64,000 bases of DNA, from positions 160,593-224,592 of the forward strand of contig NZ_PRLD01000004.1 in assembly GCF_003287405.1 (NCBI RefSeq), in the 5' to 3' direction. The notes under the pieces are model-generated. The model made no database searches and had not been told where the DNA came from. It was given only the letters and a program-made list of their open reading frames with translations. How positions within the stretch are numbered: the stretch's first letter is position 1; the number at the start of each line of letters is the position of its first letter. The stretch comes from Faecalibacterium prausnitzii. GTDB taxonomy: Bacteria; Bacillota; Clostridia; Oscillospirales; Ruminococcaceae. The position numbers and the translations under genes were made by a program. Positions 49,711 through 58,189 of this stretch are shown here, piece by piece.

Positions 49711-50892
49711 ATGACCATTCAAACGGTAACAGATGCCATCCGCTATGTAGGGGTGGATGATAACACATTGGCACTCTTTGAAAACCAGTACCCCGTCCAG
49801 CCTATGGGAGTGAGCTACAACTCCTATGTCATTCTGGACGAGAAAATCGCCGTGATGGACAGCGTGGACGCACGGGCGGCGGAGGAATGGCTTTCCAATG
49901 TAGCGCAGGTGTTGGAGGGGCGCAACCCCGACTATCTTGTGGTCACACATATGGAGCCGGATCATTCCGGCAGCCTCATGCAGCTGGCACAAAAGTACCC
50001 GGAGATGAAGATCGTGGGAAACGCGAAAACATTTACCCTGCTCAAGCAGTTCTTCGGCACAGGTGCATTGTCGGAAGACCGTATGCTGGAGGTTGGTGAA
50101 AGAGATACGCTTTCCTTGGGTTTGCACCGGCTGCGCTTTCTGCTGGCGCCGATGGTACACTGGCCGGAGGTGATGGCAGCGTATGAAGAGGAGGAAAAGA
50201 TCCTGTTCTCGGCGGATGCCTTCGGCCGCTTCGGTTCACTGGAACGGACTGCCCGTGCCCCCTGGGCGCCGCAGGCCCGGCGGTATTATTACAACATCGT
50301 CGGAAAGTATGGCGCACAGGTGCAGGCGCTGCTGAAAAAAATCTCCGCGCTGGAGATCAAAACGATCTGCCCGCTCCATGGCCCCATGCTCACAGAAGAC
50401 TTGGGGAAGTATCTGCGGCTCTATGATCTCTGGTCACAATGGAAACCGGAAGAACCGGAGGGCATCCTGATCGTCCACGCGTCCATCCATGGAAATACCG
50501 CATACGCATCGGAGGCCCTCAAGAGCAAGCTGGAGGGAAAAGGTGCGCAAGTCACCATGTGCGATCTGACGGCAACAGACCTTTCCTATGCCGTGACCAG
50601 CGCATTCTACTGTGGGAAACTGGTGTTGGCCTGCGCCACCTATGACGGAGGACTGTTTCCGCCCATGAAGGAGTTTTTGGATCATTTACAGACAAAGGGA
50701 TTCCGAAACCGCCGGATCGGCCTTATTGAAAACGGCTCTTGGGCCCCTGCTGCCGCTCGGCTGATGCGCACCAAATTGGAGGAGATGAAGGATATCTACC
50801 TTTACGAAACGGTAGTGTCTCTGCGTGGTGCATTGAACCAAACCAGCGAAGCGCAGATGGACGCTCTGGTGGCGGAGCTCTGCGCGGAGTAG
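49711..50892 (+). CDS. Flavodiiron protein 2 (FprA paralogue)
   Basis: A 393-residue protein with all recognisable diiron motifs (HMEPDHSG, MVHWPE, SADAFGRFG, CPLHGPM) and a flavodoxin domain (HASIHGNTAYASEAL). Relative to flavodiiron protein 1 it lacks the LFADEVDFERDW segment after the Asp ligand (here TARAPWAPQARRYYYN), so substrate access may differ. I choose ATG 49711 (AAGGAG upstream); the TTG at 49699 is too close to that RBS. Last gene of the DUF2249 group. Confidence 0.92.
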   Translation: MTIQTVTDAIRYVGVDDNTLALFENQYPVQPMGVSYNSYVILDEKIAVMDSVDARAAEEWLSNVAQVLEGRNPDYLVVTHMEPDHSGSLMQLAQKYPEMKIVGNAKTFTLLKQFFGTGALSEDRMLEVGERDTLSLGLHRLRFLLAPMVHWPEVMAAYEEEEKILFSADAFGRFGSLERTARAPWAPQARRYYYNIVGKYGAQVQALLKKISALEIKTICPLHGPMLTEDLGKYLRLYDLWSQWKPEEPEGILIVHASIHGNTAYASEALKSKLEGKGAQVTMCDLTATDLSYAVTSAFYCGKLVLACATYDGGLFPPMKEFLDHLQTKGFRNRRIGLIENGSWAPAAARLMRTKLEEMKDIYLYETVVSLRGALNQTSEAQMDALVAELCAE

Positions 50893-51007
50893 GCGGCGAG
50901 TCTGGCTTCGTCCGGCCGCCCGATGCCTCAAAAGCAAAACATCGTCGCTGATTTATTTAGACAACAATATGGCGTTGAGTGATGCCGAAGCTTTGAAAAT
51001 GGATCGA

Positions 51008-51045
51008 AGCGCAGCCGTAGAGAATATCTGCGGCTGCGCTTTTTG
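51008..51045 (+). terminator. Terminator downstream of flavodiiron gene 2
   Basis: AGCGCAGCCG / CGGCTGCGCT followed by TTTTTG. Confidence 0.8.
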
Positions 51046-51113
51046 CATTTTGACCATGGTGCAAACGGATGGCTTTGACCGTTACCCTCGGTTTCTAAAG
51101 AGACACGAAGTGT

Positions 51114-51349
51114 GCTACATGGAAGCGTATCATAGATCTGCTCCATATGAAGAGATCCGGGAGTACGTCAAGGAGCACACCGGTCTGAACGTGAGCAACC
51201 TCTATATTGCACAGGTCAAGCGCAAGTGCGGCATCAAGGAGCGGCAGAACTACAACAAGCCTAAGGCTGAGAACCCCAAGCAGCTTAAGTGCCCGCCGGA
51301 GAAGGAAAAAGCCATCCGGGAGGCACTGAAGTATTTTAAGATGATTTGA
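51114..51349 (+). pseudogene. C-terminal remnant of an RlmD-type 23S rRNA methyltransferase
   Basis: PYEEIREYVKEHTGLNVSNL, YIAQVKRKCGIKERQNYNKP and KQLKCPPEKEKAIREALKYF KMI match the C-terminal extension found on clostridial RlmD/RumA-type uracil methyltransferases. The SAM-binding and TRAM domains are absent. An upstream in-frame ATG at 50969 passes through a terminator hairpin, so expression of the fragment as a domain is doubtful. Confidence 0.5.
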
Positions 51350-51360
51350 AATAAAAAAAT

Positions 51361-51398
51361 AGACGGATGTCTGTCAACTGGCAGACATCGTCCATTTT
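51361..51398. terminator. Hairpin between converging genes
   Basis: GGATGTCTG / CAGACATC with flanking weaker pairing and a T run (CATTTTTA). Confidence 0.55.
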
Positions 51399-51410
51399 TA
51401 TGATAATCTG

Positions 51411-51863
51411 TTATGATCGCAGTTCCTCAAGCAATGCCGTGCATCCTTCCAGTATATCCTGCCATGTGGCTTCAAAATCTCCTGTGAACCATGGGTCTGC
51501 CACTTCACGGGGATGATCCGTATGCGCCATCAGCAGCGAGACTTTATGCTGTGGGTCTCCGCCGACAAGCCGCAGGATGTCGCACAGATTACTTTCGTCC
51601 ATGCCAATCAGATGATCATACCGTGCATAATCCAGCCGGGTCATCTGCCGGGCGGTCTTGCCGTTGCAGTCGATGCCATGTTCTGCCAGCTTCTGCCGTG
51701 CAGGAGGATAGACCGGATTTCCGATTTCCCATGCACTGGTGGCGGCTGATGCAATTTCAAATTGCTCGGAAAGTCCTGCCCTAGACACAAGGTCTTTCAT
51801 CACATACTCTGCCATTGGGCTTCGGCAGATATTTCCGAGACAAATAAATAAGATTCTGGTCAT
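51411..51863 (-). CDS. Low-molecular-weight protein-tyrosine phosphatase
   Basis: A 150-residue enzyme: P-loop FICLGNICRSPMAEYV (C-x5-R-S), and the general-acid loop REVADPWFTGDFEATW (Asp-Pro). It dephosphorylates phosphotyrosine or phosphoarginine on proteins. Its start overlaps the stop of the winged-helix gene by 4 bases, and both follow the riboflavin operon at 20 bases, so it may be transcribed from the FMN-riboswitch promoter. Confidence 0.95.
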   Translation of the reverse strand: MTRILFICLGNICRSPMAEYVMKDLVSRAGLSEQFEIASAATSAWEIGNPVYPPARQKLAEHGIDCNGKTARQMTRLDYARYDHLIGMDESNLCDILRLVGGDPQHKVSLLMAHTDHPREVADPWFTGDFEATWQDILEGCTALLEELRS

Positions 51864-52276
51864 GCCGGGTCGTTCTCCTTTTGGCTTACAAAAGTATAGC
51901 CGCCGTGGGTAGTGCGGATAAAGCTGCCGCAGCCGGCCAGCTTCTTTCGCAGATTGGAAACGGTATTTGCCACGACCTTTAAGGTGTCGTCACAGTTTTG
52001 TCCCCACACAGCACGGAAAAGCTCTTCTTTTGAGAAGATTTGTCCTTCGTGGGAGGCAAGCATCAGCAGCAAATCGAACTCCAGTCGTGTAAGGGAGACT
52101 TTTCTGCCTTTGCACGACACTTCGTGGGTCATTCCATCCAGTGTAAGCCCCGGAAGAACCAACTTCTCCCATGAATCAATGGATATTTGCTCTGCCTCGA
52201 TGTGCTCTCGTTCCAGAAGCATCCGGATCTTCTGCTCCAATTCCGGGTCAGGCTGTCGGGTTTTTATAACGATCAT
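51860..52276 (-). CDS. Orphan winged-helix (OmpR/PhoB-type) regulator
   Basis: A 138-residue protein. About 45 residues of N-terminus without a receiver domain are followed by an OmpR-type DNA-binding domain: VSLTRLEFDLLLMLASHEGQ IFSKEELFRAVWG, VANTVSNLRKKLAGCGSFIR TTHGGYTFV. With no Asp-phosphorylation domain it cannot be a normal response regulator. Coupled by a 4-base overlap to the tyrosine phosphatase, suggesting joint regulation by protein dephosphorylation. Confidence 0.88.
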   Translation of the reverse strand: MIVIKTRQPDPELEQKIRMLLEREHIEAEQISIDSWEKLVLPGLTLDGMTHEVSCKGRKVSLTRLEFDLLLMLASHEGQIFSKEELFRAVWGQNCDDTLKVVANTVSNLRKKLAGCGSFIRTTHGGYTFVSQKENDPA

Positions 52277-52296
52277 GGCAAACTCCTGCGTGTATT

Positions 52297-52773
52297 TTAC
52301 TCTGCGGCGGTATCCATTTCCCGGAGCAGGTTTACCATCTCGATGGCACTGACTGCGCAGTCATAGCCTTTATTACCTGCTTTGGTGCCTGCCCTCTCGA
52401 TGGCCTGCTCGATGTTTTCGGTGGTCAGAACACCAAAGAGGACGGGAACCCCGCTTTCCAGCGAGACCGTGGCAATGCCTTTGGAAACCTCATTGCACAC
52501 ATAGTCGTAATGGCTGGTAGAACCGCGAATCACGGCACCAAGGCAGATCACAGCATCATACTTTCCGCTTTTTGCCATTTTAGAGGCAACCAGTGGGATC
52601 TCAAAAGCACCCGGAACCCATGCAACATGAATATCAGCGTCCTGCACATCGTGCCGGAGCAGACCATCCATTGCTCCGCTCAGAAGTTTGGACGTGATAA
52701 ATTCGTTGAATCGGGCAGCTACGATACCGACCTTGACGTTCTGAGAAACCAGCTTACCTTCAAATGTTTTCAT
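52297..52773 (-). CDS. ribH: 6,7-dimethyl-8-ribityllumazine synthase
   Basis: A 158-residue enzyme: [98 protein letters not shown]. It joins 5-amino-6-ribitylaminouracil with the 4-carbon product of RibBA. Last of the four riboflavin genes. Confidence 0.97.
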   Translation of the reverse strand: MKTFEGKLVSQNVKVGIVAARFNEFITSKLLSGAMDGLLRHDVQDADIHVAWVPGAFEIPLVASKMAKSGKYDAVICLGAVIRGSTSHYDYVCNEVSKGIATVSLESGVPVLFGVLTTENIEQAIERAGTKAGNKGYDCAVSAIEMVNLLREMDTAAE

Positions 52774-52794
52774 TTTTAAATACCTCTTTCGTTG

Positions 52795-53991
52795 TTAATA
52801 TTCCAGAAGATGTCCCATCCGTGCCTGCTTCGTTTTCAGGTAAAACAGGTCATACGGGGTCGCCGTCATCTGAATGGGTACGCGCTCGGAGATCTCCAGC
52901 CCAAACTCGGAGAGCTGATATACTTTGTCCGGGTTATTGGTAAGCAGGCGCAGGCTTTTTACGCCAAGTTCCCGGAGGATCTGTGCGCCGAGATAATACT
53001 CCCGTTCATCTCCATGGAACCCCAGAGCGAGATTGGCTTCCAGCGTATCCATGCCCTGCTCCTGAAGTTCATAGGCACGCAGCTTGTTGATCAGACCGAT
53101 GCCCCGGCCTTCCTGCCGCATATAGAGCAGGATACCCCGGTCTTCTTTTTCGATCTGCGTCATGGCAGCGGCCAGCTGTTGGCCGCAGTCACAACGCAAA
53201 GAGCCAAATGTATCTCCTGTCAGGCATTCCGAGTGGACGCGGCACAGAATATCCTTTCCATCGCCAATGTCACCTTTTACCAGTGCAATGTGATGCTCTC
53301 CGTTCAGGCGGCTCACAAAACCATACGCTCTGAAGGTGCCATACTTGGTGGGAAGGTTCACTGCCGTCACCTGATCGACCAGTTTATCGTGACACTTGCG
53401 GTACTCCTGTAAATCACGGATGGTGATGAATTTGATCTGGAAACGCTCTGCCAGCTTTGCCAGTTCAGCGGTGCGCATCATCGTGCCATCCTCCCGCATG
53501 ATCTCGCAGCACAGGCCGCATTCTTTCAGCCCTGCCAGACGGCACAGGTCAACGGTTGCTTCCGTGTGACCGTTGCGCTCCAACACACCGTTCTTTTTTG
53601 CCAGAAGGGGGAACATATGACCCGGTCTGCGGAAATCTTCTGCTTTTGCGTGATCGTCCACACAAGCCATCGCCGTAATGGAACGCTCTGCGGCAGAAAT
53701 GCCCGTAGAAGTAGAAACGTGGTCGATGGACACCGTAAATGCCGTTTCATGGTTGTCGGTGTTATGCTGCACCATCTGCGGGAATTGCAGCTTCTGGACG
53801 AAAGCCTCGGACATCGGCATACAGATCAGACCTTTGCCGTGGGTCGCCATAAAGTTGACGTTTTCGGTGGTGGCAAATTCGGCAGCACAGATGAAGTCCC
53901 CCTCGTTTTCACGGTCGGGGTCATCCGTTACCAGAATGATTTTTCCTTGCTTCAGGTCTTGCAAAGCTTCGGGAATGGTATTGAAGTTCAT
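52795..53991 (-). CDS. ribBA: Bifunctional DHBP synthase / GTP cyclohydrolase II
   Basis: A 398-residue bifunctional protein. Residues 1-200: DHBP synthase ([45 protein letters not shown]). Residues 205-398: GTP cyclohydrolase II with its zinc cysteines in [20 protein letters not shown] and RQEGRGIGL. It supplies both branches of riboflavin synthesis. Stop-to-start gap with ribH is 21 bases. Confidence 0.97.
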   Translation of the reverse strand: MNFNTIPEALQDLKQGKIILVTDDPDRENEGDFICAAEFATTENVNFMATHGKGLICMPMSEAFVQKLQFPQMVQHNTDNHETAFTVSIDHVSTSTGISAAERSITAMACVDDHAKAEDFRRPGHMFPLLAKKNGVLERNGHTEATVDLCRLAGLKECGLCCEIMREDGTMMRTAELAKLAERFQIKFITIRDLQEYRKCHDKLVDQVTAVNLPTKYGTFRAYGFVSRLNGEHHIALVKGDIGDGKDILCRVHSECLTGDTFGSLRCDCGQQLAAAMTQIEKEDRGILLYMRQEGRGIGLINKLRAYELQEQGMDTLEANLALGFHGDEREYYLGAQILRELGVKSLRLLTNNPDKVYQLSEFGLEISERVPIQMTATPYDLFYLKTKQARMGHLLEY

Positions 53992-54003
53992 CGTAAACTC
54001 TCC

Positions 54004-54645
54004 TTAAAAGCCGCAGCGCAGCAGCATTTCTTTTGTGAGCGTGTTTTGCTTCGGTGTTTCTGATGGAAGCAGCCTCTCGATATATTTTCCAACAACATCG
54101 GTTTCCAAATTGACAAAATCCCCTTTGTGCCGTTGATTCAGGTTCGTCTGACGGACGGTGTGCGGTATCGTGGACACGGAAAAGCCCGTAGGTTCCACCG
54201 CAGCCACGGTCAGGCTGATACCGTCTATTGTGATAGAGCCTTTTTCAACGACATAGCGAAGGATCGCAGGATCTGCATGAATAGTGTACCAGATAGCCGT
54301 ATCGTCTTTTCGGATATTAGCAATGCGTCCGACGCCATCCACATGGCCTGCTACGATGTGTCCGCCAAAACGTCCGTTGGCCGGCATGGCACGTTCCAGA
54401 TTGACAGCACTTCCAACGGTGAGCTGTGCAAGCGCAGAGCGGTTCAAGGTCTCGTGCATGACATCCGCAGCAAAGCTATCCGGGAAGAGCTGCCTGACGG
54501 TCAGACAGATGCCGTTGACGGCGATGCTGTCGCCGATCCTGGTTCCTTCCAGAACCGTTTTTGCACGAACAGTCAGTACGGCGGAATGCTGTCCCCGATT
54601 GATGGATTTTATTGTTCCGACTTCTTCCACGATTCCGGTAAACAC
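54004..54645 (-). CDS. ribE: Riboflavin synthase alpha subunit
   Basis: A 213-residue protein with two lumazine-binding repeats: MFTGIVEEVGTIKS opens the first, GGHIVAGHVDGVGRI the second, with GDSIAVNGICLTV and GSITIDGISLTV as matching halves. It dismutates two lumazines to riboflavin. Its start overlaps the ribD 3' end by 37 bases. Confidence 0.97.
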   Translation of the reverse strand: MFTGIVEEVGTIKSINRGQHSAVLTVRAKTVLEGTRIGDSIAVNGICLTVRQLFPDSFAADVMHETLNRSALAQLTVGSAVNLERAMPANGRFGGHIVAGHVDGVGRIANIRKDDTAIWYTIHADPAILRYVVEKGSITIDGISLTVAAVEPTGFSVSTIPHTVRQTNLNQRHKGDFVNLETDVVGKYIERLLPSETPKQNTLTKEMLLRCGF

Positions 54646-55733
54646 GGGTACTCCACCTCACTTTCGATCAGAAAATCTTTGCCAAGCTGTTCCAATCGGC
54701 TGTTCTTCAGGCGGAATGCAGCATCCGGAAACGGGACACCCGCACCCTCAATGGGTGCTTTGGCATCCCTTCCTCCGAACAGCTTCGGGGCAATGTAAGC
54801 CTGTACCTGCTGCACGATGCCGCTTTCCAGTGCAGACCAGTTCAAGGTTCCGCCGCCTTCCAGCAGAATGCTGTCGATCTGCTCCTGCCCCAGCTGTTCC
54901 ATCAGTTGCAGAAGATTCACATGACCGCAATGCGCTTCCAGACAAAGGACCCGGCACCCGGCCTGTTGATATGCCGCCTGCTTCTCCGGGTCGCCGCAGC
55001 AGGTCGCAAGAATGGTCGGAACCTGTTTGGCGGTCGTGACCACCTGTGATTGCAGCGGTGTCCGCAAATGTGTATCACAGATGATCCGGACGGGATCACG
55101 GCTACCCTCTATCCGGCAGGTCAGCAGCGGGTCATCTGCTAGGATGGTTCCGACTCCCACCATAATGCCGCGGAATCGGTGTCGCTGCCGTTGAACATGA
55201 TTCCGGGCAATTTCCCCGGTGATCCATTTGGAAGCGCCTGTGTATGTGGCGATTTTTCCGTCCATCGTCATGGCGTATTTCATGGAAACGAAGGGGCGTT
55301 TTGTGGTGATATAGTGGAAGAACACCTTGTTCAGCGCATCGCATTCCTCTTGCAGAACATTTTCGGTCACATCTATGCCGTGTGCGCGCAGGATTGCAAT
55401 TCCTTTTCCAGCCACCAGCGGATTCGGGTCAGCAGAACCCACGACCACCCGGTGAATGCCCGCGTCCAGAATCGCATCCACGCAGGGCGGCTGCTTTCCG
55501 TAATGGCAGCACGGCTCCAATGTCACATACAGGGTCGCTCCCTGCGGATCTTCAGTGCAGGATGCCAGCGCATTGCGCTCCGCATGAGCCTGACCGTATC
55601 TCTGGTGCCAGCCCTGTCCGATGATCCTGCCCTCTTTTACGACCACGGCACCCACCATCGGGTTGGGCGATGTCCATCCGCAACCCTTTTTTGCAAGCTG
55701 CAAAGCCAGACGCATATAGTCTTTGTCGTTCAT
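54609..55733 (-). CDS. ribD: Riboflavin biosynthesis deaminase/reductase
   Basis: A 374-residue bifunctional enzyme. N-terminal zinc deaminase: HAERNAL and EPCCHYGKQPPCVDAIL; C-terminal reductase: KYAMTMDGKIATYTGASKWI, GVGTILADDPLLTCR, ILLEGGGTLNWSALE. ATG 55733 is preceded by GGAGG 6 bases upstream. First gene after the FMN riboswitch. Confidence 0.97.
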   Translation of the reverse strand: MNDKDYMRLALQLAKKGCGWTSPNPMVGAVVVKEGRIIGQGWHQRYGQAHAERNALASCTEDPQGATLYVTLEPCCHYGKQPPCVDAILDAGIHRVVVGSADPNPLVAGKGIAILRAHGIDVTENVLQEECDALNKVFFHYITTKRPFVSMKYAMTMDGKIATYTGASKWITGEIARNHVQRQRHRFRGIMVGVGTILADDPLLTCRIEGSRDPVRIICDTHLRTPLQSQVVTTAKQVPTILATCCGDPEKQAAYQQAGCRVLCLEAHCGHVNLLQLMEQLGQEQIDSILLEGGGTLNWSALESGIVQQVQAYIAPKLFGGRDAKAPIEGAGVPFPDAAFRLKNSRLEQLGKDFLIESEVEYPCLPESWKKSEQ

Positions 55734-55751
55734 CGTGTCGCCTCCAAAAGA

Positions 55752-55779
55752 AAAAGCCCTGAACAAAAACGTTCAGGGC
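55752..55779 (-). terminator. Riboswitch-controlled terminator
   Basis: Minus strand: GCCCTGAAC-GTTTTT-GTTCAGGGC followed by TTTTTCTTTT, immediately upstream of the ribD RBS. The expected off-switch of the FMN riboswitch. Confidence 0.85.
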
Positions 55780-55886
55780 AAGCCGAAAAGACACAAGGGA
55801 CCCTTGTGCAAAAAAGAAAGCTCCAGAATGCAAACGCATCCCAGAGCAGCCTCCACAAGCGCAGAACCGTGCGGACTCTGCGCTTG

Positions 55887-55995
55887 GTATCTTCTTTCAT
55901 CCAGACTGTACTGTCGGCTTCGGAGTTTCACCGAATCATGCCTTACGGCTCGTGGGCTGTACCACCGGTAGGGAATCGCACCCTGCCCTGAAGAT
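55887..55995 (-). promoter_or_regulatory. FMN riboswitch (RFN element)
   Basis: Reading the minus strand: GGGCAGGGTGCGATTCCC, ACCGGTGGTACAGCCCACGA GCC, GATTCGGTGAAACTCCGAAG CCGACAGTACAGTCTGGATG AAAG. These are the conserved segments of the RFN aptamer. It binds FMN and shuts off the rib operon through the downstream terminator. Confidence 0.95.
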
Positions 55996-56318
55996 TTCTG
56001 ATTCAATTACAGCGGCATTATAGCACGGCTCCTTTCGGATTGCAAGGGCATTCTGCAAACCGGGACGAAACCGGGATGAAGCGAATCGCTACAACAATAA
56101 AATCACATCGTCCGTAGGACAATGTGAACGGAGAATCCAAAGGGGCGCGGGTCGCCAGTGGCGACCTCAAAATGCGTTGCATTTTGAAGCGCTTGACCGA
56201 GCCGACAGGCGAGAGCAGCGCCCTTTGGCACACGACTTTGCTTGCAAAGTCTATTCCGAACAAGACGGTACGAATGGGAGGTGCTGGAAATGGCAGCAGA
56301 AAAGACCAAGGTCTACAC
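55996..56318. other. Gene-free stretch at a recombination scar
   Basis: Contains an inverted repeat GTCGCCAGTGGCGAC (about 56150-56164) and AAAATGCGTTGCATTTT (56168-56184); likely mobile-element debris leading into the recombinase remnant. No gene or clear promoter seen, though the rib transcript must start here on the minus strand. Confidence 0.45.
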
Positions 56319-56748
56319 ATGAAGGTAGATACCACTGCCATTGAGCAGGAGATCGCCGCCTATGAGAAGCAGCTACGGCAGCACTACTCCACAAAATCCC
56401 GGCTTATGGAGGAGATCGACAGCCTTGACCCGGACGACCGCCTTTATAAGATGTACGATAAAATCGAAGAGGTGGAAAATGGACTGATGGATGCCCGGGC
56501 AAAGAAGCAGGCCATTGAAGCCGACAAAATCACAGGCGACAACATCTATAAGATCCTGATTTGCTTTGACAAGTTTTATGCCACCATGACCGAGGCGGAA
56601 CGCCGCAGACTGGTGGAAATTTTGATCGACGAGGTGCAGATCTGCCCGGAACGCCAGCCTAATGGACAGTGGCTGAAGTCCGTCTGGTTCAAGCTGCCCA
56701 TCATCGACCATGACCTTGAATTGAGTTTGGACAATCAGGATCGTGTCG
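56319..56748 (+). pseudogene. C-terminal remnant of a serine recombinase
   Basis: VDTTAIEQEIAAYEKQLRQH and LMEEIDSLDPDDRLYKMYDK IEEVENGLMDARAKKQAIEA is the coiled coil of large serine recombinases; YKILICFDKFYATMTEAERR RLVEILIDEVQI and ELSLDNQDRVE follow. Resolvase domain absent. The reading frame continues past 56748 into antisense rhodanese sequence, proving a recombination joint. Confidence 0.8.
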
Positions 56749-57131
56749 AAGTCGCAGACGCTCTGATACCCCAGCGCCAGCAGCTTTTGTGCAGCATCCT
56801 TGCTGCGGCGGCCGCTGCGGCAGTAGATCAGCAGCGTCGCCTCCTTATCGGGCAGCGTCTCGGGCATTTCGCTCCCGATGCTCTCGTTGGGCACAAGGAC
56901 GGCGTTTTCAATATGCCCGCCATCGTATTCCTCCCGGGTGCGGACATCCACCACCACGATCTCCTGCGAGATCATCATCTCATAGGCTTCCTCGGCGCTG
57001 ATCTTATGATACGCCGCCTTGCCGGGAGCGTCCTCCTCTGTCGGCACCGGCTTGTCCTTGGTTCCCCCGCAGCTCACCAGAAGCAGTGCAAGCACGGCGG
57101 CAAGTGCCGCGAAAAGCAATATCTGACGCAT
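56749..57131 (-). pseudogene. Rhodanese-like lipoprotein, C-terminus lost at recombinase joint
   Basis: From ATG 57131 (RBS GGAGG): lipoprotein signal MRQILLFAALAAVLALLLVS C, then a rhodanese domain (YHKISAEEAYEMMISQEIVV VDVRTREEYDGGHIENAVLV) with active-site loop LIYCRSGRRSKDAAQKLLAL GYQSVCDFD. The usual ending (..GGIxxWPY..) is replaced by antisense recombinase code down to a stop at 56373. The catalytic cysteine is retained, so a fused product of 252 residues might fold poorly or not at all. Confidence 0.8.
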
Positions 57132-57252
57132 AATCAACCTCCAATGCAACTGTGTTTACTGCTGATACAGTTTATATTGAAATATAACAGATACAGTTAA
57201 AACTGTTAAGGTACTTCGAGGCAGCTTTTGGAGCACAAGCCCTTTGTGGTTG

Positions 57253-57280
57253 TTGACAGAGAAAAAAATATAGGTATAAT
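57253..57280 (+). promoter_or_regulatory. Promoter upstream of Fur remnant and ferritin
   Basis: TTGACA (57253-57258), 16-base spacer, TATAAT (57275-57280). It drives the ferritin transcript now that the intervening regulator gene is broken. Confidence 0.8.
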
Positions 57281-57318
57281 AAAAGCAAAATAATAAGACT
57301 CATTCTTGCATTTAGAGG

Positions 57319-57513
57319 GTTGGCGGTATTCCAAAATACGCAGAGGAGATATTGGCCGCCGTAACGGAGCTGCAGCAGCATCCCAAGGCGGAGCAGGTGT
57401 TCCTGGAGATGAAAAGGGAGCATCCCAGTGTCGCTCTGGGTACGGTATATCTGTCCCCCTGCCGGGAGCAGGAAAAAGACAATCTTATGGAGGAGAAGTA
57501 TTATGAATGCTAA
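57319..57513 (+). pseudogene. Fur/PerR-family regulator remnant (N-terminal HTH)
   Basis: GIPKYAEEILAAVTELQQHP KAEQVFLEMK and REHPSVALGTVY match the Fur/PerR winged helix up to the L-G-T-V-Y motif; then unrelated residues lead to a stop that overlaps the ferritin start. No start codon is in place and the metal-binding half is gone. Confidence 0.7.
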
Positions 57514-58012
57514 CGTATCTAAGCTGCTCAACGAGCAGATCAATAAGGAGTTCTACTCCGCCTATCTGTATCTGGACTTTGCCAACTACTACGCCGCCGT
57601 CGGACTGGACGGCTTTGAGAACTGGTACCGGGTACAGGCGCAGGAGGAACGGGATCACGCCATGCTGTTTTATCAGTATTTGCAGAATAACGGCGAGGGC
57701 GTCACCTTTGAGGCTATCGCAAAGCCGGAGTGGGAGCGAGTCGATCACATGACCCCGCTGAAAAAGGCACTGGAGCACGAGAAGCTGGTCACCGCCAGCA
57801 TCGATGCCATCTACGCCGCCGCACACGAGGTCAGGGACTTCCGCACCATGCAGACGCTGGACTGGTTCATCAAGGAACAGGGCGAGGAGGAGAAGAACGC
57901 CGCCGACCTCATTACCAAGATGGAGCTGTTCGGCGGTGACAGCAAGGGGCTGTATATGCTAAACAGCGAGCTGAAGGCACGGGTCTACACCGCGCCCTCG
58001 CTGGTGCTGTAA
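57503..58012 (+). CDS. ftnA: Ferritin
   Basis: A 169-residue non-haem ferritin: NEQINKEFYSAYLYLDFANY YAAVGLDGFENWYRVQAQEE RDHAMLFYQYL (ferroxidase Glu, Glu, His), and KEQGEEEKNAADLITKMELF G. It stores iron and removes Fe2+ that would react with peroxide. ATG 57503 with GGAGGAG 8 bases upstream; the larger upstream frame is the Fur remnant in another frame and is not used. Confidence 0.96.
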   Translation: MNANVSKLLNEQINKEFYSAYLYLDFANYYAAVGLDGFENWYRVQAQEERDHAMLFYQYLQNNGEGVTFEAIAKPEWERVDHMTPLKKALEHEKLVTASIDAIYAAAHEVRDFRTMQTLDWFIKEQGEEEKNAADLITKMELFGGDSKGLYMLNSELKARVYTAPSLVL

Positions 58013-58080
58013 GCCCCGCGCGTCTGCGGGCTTTCGCATCAGGCAAAAGGCAGACTGCATACAGGTGGCCTGCCTTTTCT
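58012..58080 (+). terminator. Terminator hairpins after ferritin
   Basis: AGCCCCGC / GCGGGCTT (58013-58035) and AAAAGGCA / TGCCTTTT (58045-58079). Confidence 0.6.
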
Positions 58081-58122
58081 TCCACCAGACGGTTAGATTT
58101 TGCTAACTGCGTATAATAAATA

Positions 58123-58160
58123 AGCAGCGCCCGCCGGGAGATCTCCCGGCGGGCGCTGCT
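58123..58160. terminator. Perfect 38-base palindrome between convergent genes
   Basis: AGCAGCGCCCGCCGGGAGA followed at once by its exact complement, with no spacer, bordered by AT-rich sequence (TTATTTATTA on the minus side). Works as a bidirectional terminator; the length without a loop is unusual. Confidence 0.75.
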
Positions 58161-58189
58161 GTGTTCAGAGGAACGTTATTTTTCTTGTC

